Positions 60,007 to 64,000 of a stretch of DNA of 64,000 nucleotides are shown piece by piece; the first letter of the stretch is position 1, and each line of letters begins with the position of its first letter. The notes under the pieces are model-generated. The model was not told the origin of the DNA. It saw only the letters and a list, made by a program, of their open reading frames with translations, and did no database searches. The translations under genes and the position numbers were made by a program. Source of the stretch: Streptomyces sp. NBC_01317 (lineage in GTDB: Bacteria > Actinomycetota > Actinomycetes > Streptomycetales > Streptomycetaceae); the NCBI RefSeq assembly GCF_035961655.1, contig NZ_CP108393.1:4323501-4387500 (forward strand). The letters run 5' to 3'.

Positions 60007-62514
60007 CTACGCGCCCGGGTGGGCCAGTTCGATGTCGTGTCCCTCGACCCCGCGCCCCGCCACCGTCAACGAGCCCGCCACCGGCGCGTATCCGGTCGCG
60101 ATGACCGTGTACTCGCCCGCGTCGAGGTCGGCGAAGGCGTACGCCCCGTCGTCCCCGGTCGTCGCGGTGGCCACCACGTTCCCCGCCGCGTCGACGAGCG
60201 TCACCCGCGCGTCGGGCAGCGGGCGGCGGGCGCTGCCCGCCCGTACCGTCCCCTGTACCAGGGCGCCGGACCGGAGGACCGCCTCGATACGGGTGATCCC
60301 GTGGCCGCCTATCTCCACCGGCAGGGCCAGCGGCCGGAAGCCGGACGCGTTCACCGCGACGGTCACCGGGCCCGGCACCAGCTCGCCGAAGGCGAACTCG
60401 CCCCGCTCGGTGGACTTCCCGGTGGTCAGTACGTCGCCGCGCACGTCGGCCACGATCACCATGGCGCCCTCGACGGGCAGCCCGCCGTCCGCGCTGATCA
60501 CGGTCCCGGTGAGACCGCTCGTACCGGACAGCAGGATGTCGTACCCGACCGGCTCCTCACCGACCACCACCGTGGAGGCCTGCGGCTGGAAGCCGTCGGC
60601 GGAGGCGATCAGGACGTACGAGCCGGAGCCCGGCGCGTGCAGGAGGTAGGAGCCGTCGGGCTCGGCGACCGAGCGGGCCAACTGGCTGCCGCCCAGGGAG
60701 ATCAGGGTGACGGCGGCGGCGGGCACCGCGGTGCCTTCGGCGCCCCGCACGACACCGCGTACGGCGATGCCCTGCGGTTCCGGAGCCGGAGCCGTAGCCG
60801 GAGCCGTAGCCGTATCCGTGTCCGGAGCGATTTCCGGAGTTGTACGCGAATCCGTACCCGGAGCCACCTCGGAAGCCACCTCCGGAGCCGTATCCGAAGC
60901 CCCACCGGGACCCGGCGCCGCCCCCTCCCCGCCCGCCTTCGTCCTCAGCGCGACCTCCTTGATGAACAGCGTCGCCAGGAAGGCCAGCAGCGCCGCCGGC
61001 GCCGCGAACAGGAAGACGTCACCCACGCCATGGCCGTACGCGCTCTCCATGACGTTCCGCAGCGGTACGGGCAGGGCCGACAGATCAGGGATCGCCCCGC
61101 CCCCCGTCCCCGCGTGCCCCAGCGCCGCGCCCTGCGGCCCGAGGTCGGCCAGCCCGTCCTTCACGTAGTGCGTGATACGGCTGCCGAGCACCGCGCCCAG
61201 CGCCGAGACCCCGACCGCACCACCGAGGGAGCGGAAGAAGGTGACGGTCGAGCTGGCGGCGCCGAGGTCCTTGGCGGTGACCTGGTTCTGCGTCGAGAGG
61301 ACCAGGTTCTGCATCATCATGCCGATGCCGAGGCCCATCAGCGCCATGTAGATCGCGATGTGCCAGTACGGGGTGTCCACCCGGATCGTGCCGAGCAGCC
61401 CGAGCCCCGCCGTCAGCAGCGCCCCGCCGCTGACGAGCCACGCCTTCCAGCGCCCCGTCCGGGTGATGACCTGCCCGGAGACGGTGGAGGAGAGGGCGAG
61501 GCCGCCGATCATCGGGATGGTCATGAGGCCGGACATCGTCGGGGACTTGTCGCGGGCGAGCTGGAAGTACTGGCTGAAGAACACCGTGCCCGTGAACATC
61601 CCGATCCCGACGAAGAGCGACGCGATCGAGGCCAGGGTGATGGTGCGGTTACGGAACAGGCGCAGCGGGATGATGGGCTCGCGCGCCCTGGACTCCACGA
61701 GGACGAAGAGCGCGCCGAGCACGAGCGAGCCGCCGACCATGACGTACGACTGCCAGGAGGCCCACTCGTACTTGCTGCCGGCGAAGGTGACCCAGATCAG
61801 CAGCAGCGAGACGGCGGCCGTGATGAAGAACGCGCCCGACCAGTCGACCTTCACCTCACGCTTGACGACCGGCAGCTTGAGCGTCTTCTGGAGCACGACC
61901 AGGGCGAGGACGGCGAACGGCACGCCCACGTAGAAGCACCAGCGCCAGCCCAGCCAGCTGGTGTCGGTGATGACTCCGCCGAGCAGCGGGCCCCCGACGG
62001 TCGCGACGGCGAAGGTGGCGCCGAGGTAGCCGCTGTAGCGGCCGCGCTCGCGCGGGGCGATCATCGCGGCCATGACGATCTGGGAGAGGGCGGAGAGACC
62101 GCCGACGCCGATGCCCTGGAAGACGCGGCAGATGATCAGCATCCCGGCGCTCTGCGAGAGGCCGGCGACCATCGAACCCGTCACATAGATGACCAGGGCT
62201 ATCTGGACCAGCAGCTTCTTGCTGAAGAGGTCGGAGAGCTTGCCCCACAGGGGGGTGGTGGCCGTCATCGCCAGCAGCGAGGCGGTGACCACCCAGCTGT
62301 ACGCGCTCTGGCCGCCGCCGAGGTCGGAGACGATCTCGGGGAGCGCGTTGGTGACGATCGTCGAGGAGAGGATCGCGACGAAGAGACCCAGGAGGAGCCC
62401 GGAGAGCGCCTCCATGATCTGACGGTGTGTCATGGGAGCGCCCGTCACGGGGGCGGGTTCGCCGCCACGCTTGGCGTGGCCGCCCCGCACACCGGTCGGT
62501 GTGGTCGTAGCCAT
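60007..62514 (-). CDS. DHA2-type MFS transporter fused to three carboxypeptidase-regulatory-like domains
   Basis: An 835-residue protein. Residues about 28-535 are a 14-helix drug:H+ antiporter-2 MFS unit (LFVAILSSTIVTNALPEI, WGKLSDLFSKKLLVQIALVI, RVFQGIGVGGLSALSQIVMA, GGPLLGGVITDTSWLGWRWC). After a Pro/Ala/Thr linker come three beta-sandwich repeats (about 590-670, 672-755 and 757-833), each with a GxV.. start and a DGxY/GEF..L.PG.Y/V turn. Such domains on an MFS transporter are unusual. AAGGA precedes the ATG. The MarR gene lies upstream on the same strand, 52 bp away. Confidence 0.92.
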   Translation of the reverse strand: MATTTPTGVRGGHAKRGGEPAPVTGAPMTHRQIMEALSGLLLGLFVAILSSTIVTNALPEIVSDLGGGQSAYSWVVTASLLAMTATTPLWGKLSDLFSKKLLVQIALVIYVTGSMVAGLSQSAGMLIICRVFQGIGVGGLSALSQIVMAAMIAPRERGRYSGYLGATFAVATVGGPLLGGVITDTSWLGWRWCFYVGVPFAVLALVVLQKTLKLPVVKREVKVDWSGAFFITAAVSLLLIWVTFAGSKYEWASWQSYVMVGGSLVLGALFVLVESRAREPIIPLRLFRNRTITLASIASLFVGIGMFTGTVFFSQYFQLARDKSPTMSGLMTIPMIGGLALSSTVSGQVITRTGRWKAWLVSGGALLTAGLGLLGTIRVDTPYWHIAIYMALMGLGIGMMMQNLVLSTQNQVTAKDLGAASSTVTFFRSLGGAVGVSALGAVLGSRITHYVKDGLADLGPQGAALGHAGTGGGAIPDLSALPVPLRNVMESAYGHGVGDVFLFAAPAALLAFLATLFIKEVALRTKAGGEGAAPGPGGASDTAPEVASEVAPGTDSRTTPEIAPDTDTATAPATAPAPEPQGIAVRGVVRGAEGTAVPAAAVTLISLGGSQLARSVAEPDGSYLLHAPGSGSYVLIASADGFQPQASTVVVGEEPVGYDILLSGTSGLTGTVISADGGLPVEGAMVIVADVRGDVLTTGKSTERGEFAFGELVPGPVTVAVNASGFRPLALPVEIGGHGITRIEAVLRSGALVQGTVRAGSARRPLPDARVTLVDAAGNVVATATTGDDGAYAFADLDAGEYTVIATGYAPVAGSLTVAGRGVEGHDIELAHPGA

Positions 62515-62566
62515 GGAATTCCTTGTCCTGTGTCCTGTGTCGTCTGTCGTCCTGGACGCTCTCGCG

Positions 62567-63040
62567 TCAGAAGCTGTCGCGCGGCGGGCCGGGTCGGAAG
62601 CTGTCGCGCGGCGGGTCGGGTGAGAAGCTCTCGCGCAGCCGGTCGAGCAGGGCGCCGAGCCGGCCGACGTCGTCGTCGGTCCAGTCGGCGAGCGCGTACG
62701 CGAACGTCTCGGTCGTCCGCCGCGTCAGCTCGTCCAGCAGCAGGTGACCCGCCGGGGTCAGCCGCAGGATCCGCGAGCGCCTGTCCGCGGGGTCGGGGGA
62801 CCGGGCGAGCCAGCCGCGCCGGGCGGCGTGGGCCACGTGCCTGCTGGTGACCGACATGTCGACCGCCAGCAGCTCGGCGAGGCGGCTCATCCGCATCTCG
62901 CCGTACCGGTCCAGCGTGGTCAGTACGGCGGCGCAGCCACCCGGGCAGTCGGCGGGCAGAGTCCGTGCCAGACCTCGTTTGACGACCCCGATGGCGCTGA
63001 GTTGCCGGGCCAGCTCCGCGTACCGACTCCGTGCGGCCAT
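62567..63040 (-). CDS. MarR-family regulator of the MFS unit
   Basis: A 157-residue winged-helix protein: CAAVLTTLDRYGEMRMSRLA, LAVDMSVTSRHVAHAARRGW, DPADRRSRILRLTPAGHLLL. The C-terminus ends in a short duplication (PPRDSFRPGPPRDSF) encoded by 21-bp-like direct repeats at 62567-62635. The ATG at 63040 (MAARSRYAEL) is chosen for the GGGAGGG-type site upstream. It is first in the leftward MarR-MFS-YceI unit, with two TTGC-N5-GCAA sites upstream, so autoregulation is likely. Confidence 0.9.
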   Translation of the reverse strand: MAARSRYAELARQLSAIGVVKRGLARTLPADCPGGCAAVLTTLDRYGEMRMSRLAELLAVDMSVTSRHVAHAARRGWLARSPDPADRRSRILRLTPAGHLLLDELTRRTTETFAYALADWTDDDVGRLGALLDRLRESFSPDPPRDSFRPGPPRDSF

Positions 63041-63098
63041 CGGCCCCGCCCTCCCCGCCGTCTTCCCGCCGTCCGAACGGTCGCCCCTCCCTATCTTG

Positions 63099-63111
63099 TT
63101 GCTTGGGGCAA
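63099..63111. promoter_or_regulatory. Candidate MarR operator 1 (TTGC-N5-GCAA)
   Basis: TTGCTTGGGGCAA, an inverted repeat (extended GTTGC/GCAAC). It is centred 65 bp upstream of the MarR ATG in the AT-richest part of the 281-bp gap (63041-63321), which otherwise holds no gene. Confidence 0.6.
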
Positions 63112-63135
63112 CCATAGAACTGTAGAAGCAGTTGG

Positions 63136-63148
63136 TTGCTACAGGCAA
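63136..63148. promoter_or_regulatory. Candidate MarR operator 2 (TTGC-N5-GCAA)
   Basis: TTGCTACAGGCAA has the same TTGC-N5-GCAA form as operator 1, 37 bp away. The repetition of the symmetrical form makes chance less likely. Confidence 0.6.
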
Positions 63149-63321
63149 ATGAAAGCGGGCCGAGAGGGGTAAAGGAACCCAAAAGGCTTGGCAGGGCACG
63201 GGTCAACGACGGGCGCGAGAGGACGCCGGGGGCCCCGGAGGCGTCACCGGGGCGGATTCACGGCGATCGGCGGTGGGCCCGGGGTTGGGCGGGGTGCGCG
63301 CGTTCGCTAGGGTCCTGCCCC

Positions 63322-63531
63322 ATGGCACACAACCCCCATGCCCCGCAGGGACCCGAGGGAAATCCCGACCCCGCGGGCAGCACTCAGATGTTCCGCGCGT
63401 TTGTCGACGACGGTGAGCCGGAGCGCCGGCAGGCACCTCAGCAGCAGAGCGGGCCGAAGGTCGGACTGATCGTCGGCGTCGTCGCGGTGGTCGTCGTCCT
63501 GGCCGTGGTGGCCTGGCTGGCCTTCGGCTGA
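63322..63531 (+). CDS. Small tail-anchored-like membrane protein (69 aa)
   Basis: A 69-residue protein. A polar N-terminus (MAHNPHAPQGPEGNPDPAGS, MFRAFVDDGEPERRQAPQQQ) is followed by a C-terminal hydrophobic helix (VGLIVGVVAVVVVLAVVAWL) and ends FG, a tail-anchor layout. No strong ribosome site precedes the ATG. Convergent with the sigma-factor gene. Function unknown. Confidence 0.68.
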   Translation: MAHNPHAPQGPEGNPDPAGSTQMFRAFVDDGEPERRQAPQQQSGPKVGLIVGVVAVVVVLAVVAWLAFG

Positions 63532-63670
63532 GCCCACAGGGCCGTCCCCCGAGGGCGGCGGCAGCGAAGCCTGTGACGTCCGATGTCCTGTCCGCTGATT
63601 CTTCGACTGATGCTTCGTCACCGCGGAACCCCGCCCGGAAATCCGGACACGAGGGCGGGGTCCGCCGGCG

Positions 63671-64000
63671 TCAGTCCGAGATCAGGCCTTCCCGCAACTG
63701 CGCGAGCGTACGGGTCAGAAGGCGCGAGACGTGCATCTGGGAGATGCCCACCTCTTCGCCGATCTGCGACTGGGTCATGTTCGCGAAGAACCGCAGCATG
63801 ATGATCTGCCGCTCGCGGGGTGGGAGTTTGGCGAGGAGCGGCTTGAGCGACTCGCGGTACTCCACCCCCTCCAGCGCCATGTCCTCGTAGCCGAGCCGGT
63901 CCGCGAGCGAACCCTCGCCGCCGTCGTCCTCCGGGGAGGGCGAGTCCAGCGAGGAGGCGGTGTACGCGTTCCCGACGGCGAGGCCGTCGACGACGTCCTC
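63671..64000 (-). CDS. SigB/SigF-family RNA polymerase sigma factor, C-terminal part (runs off window)
   Basis: The last 109 residues of a sigma-70-family stress/sporulation sigma factor. The end of region 3 is EDVVDGLAVGNAYTASSLDS, then an acidic linker (PEDDGGEGSLADRLGYED). Region 4 reads LLAKLPPRERQIIMLRFFAN and MTQSQIGEEVGISQMHVSRL, with RTLAQLREGLI at the end. The 5' part lies beyond position 64000. In Streptomyces this family is controlled by RsbW-like anti-sigma factors. Two such ATPases occur at the other end of the window, but no link is shown. Confidence 0.92.
   Translation of the reverse strand, partial: EDVVDGLAVGNAYTASSLDSPSPEDDGGEGSLADRLGYEDMALEGVEYRESLKPLLAKLPPRERQIIMLRFFANMTQSQIGEEVGISQMHVSRLLTRTLAQLREGLISD

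Noticed and set aside
59752..62850. 1032-codon plus-strand open frame opposite the MFS gene
   Set aside because: Arg/Gly/Ala/Asp/His-rich composition from high-GC antisense; no start signal. The minus-strand frame has clear MFS motifs.

Overview
The window looks like a chromosomal segment of a Streptomyces species. The evidence is very high GC with strong third-position G/C, GTG/TTG starts behind GGAGG-type ribosome binding sites, a rare TTA codon in a regulator, and typical Streptomyces families (SpoIIE-type PP2C, RsbW-like ATPases, DUF5926, DUF2797, HTTM/DUF5819, a subtilisin inhibitor, SigB/F-type and SigE-type sigma factors). Assignments come from reading motifs and remembered family features; no database search was run.

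Layout. 0-6.7 kb: a leftward copper/heme cluster (membrane protein, YcnI, SCO1, PCuAC, CopC-CopD, Tat-exported DyP peroxidase). 6.9-17.7 kb: housekeeping and regulatory genes (anti-sigma-like ATPase, aminopeptidase P, PP2C phosphatase, prim-pol-like protein, secreted protein, DUF5926/SEC-C protein, second ATPase, glycerophosphodiesterase, HtrA-like protease). 17.8-23.4 kb: tRNA-Ser(TGA) followed by a layered, decayed island. A perfect 60-bp copy of the tRNA 3' end recurs 2.7 kb downstream, two different integrase C-terminal remnants are present, and the cargo is AT-richer (DUF6284, a truncated Pycsar-type effector, a pentapeptide-like membrane protein, an HTH regulator and small proteins). 23.4-40.2 kb: FG-GAP remnant, secreted trypsin-like protease, second enolase, MarR, TetR, SnoaL-like, CPBP protease, SRPBCC, prim-pol, secreted Asn-rich protein, SigE-type sigma factor, acyl-CoA ligase, a 1624-residue PAS/degenerate-kinase/receiver protein and an SSI-type protease inhibitor. 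40.4-43.8 kb: tRNA-Ser(GCT), tRNA-Arg(ACG) and a 3-kb cassette (kinase-like protein, 147-aa protein, XRE-DUF5919 regulator, NUDIX hydrolase) closed by an imperfect 44-bp copy of the tRNA-Arg 3' end. 43.9-52 kb: small membrane protein, HTTM/DUF5819 pair, ice-binding-type protein, DUF2797, amidohydrolase and an OmpR/HK two-component pair. 52-58.6 kb: two paralogous SDRs without the Tyr/Lys catalytic dyad, a DUF427 protein, two alpha/beta hydrolases, LysR, TetR and a small membrane protein. 58.6-64 kb: PPOX protein, then a leftward MarR > MFS > YceI unit in which transporter and YceI protein both carry carboxypeptidase-regulatory-like beta-sandwich modules, a small membrane protein, and the 3' part of a SigB/F-family sigma factor running off the window.

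How the genes may work together. The first cluster plausibly delivers copper and builds extracytoplasmic metalloenzymes. The ATPases, PP2C and SigB/F-type sigma factor belong to families used in partner switching, though no partnership is shown here. The two tRNA-bounded islands are the most distinctive accessory parts. Both look like remnants of actinomycete integrative elements that lost integration and transfer functions but kept regulators and possible defence or immunity genes. The 60-63 kb efflux unit has a strong candidate MarR operator pair (TTGC-N5-GCAA twice).
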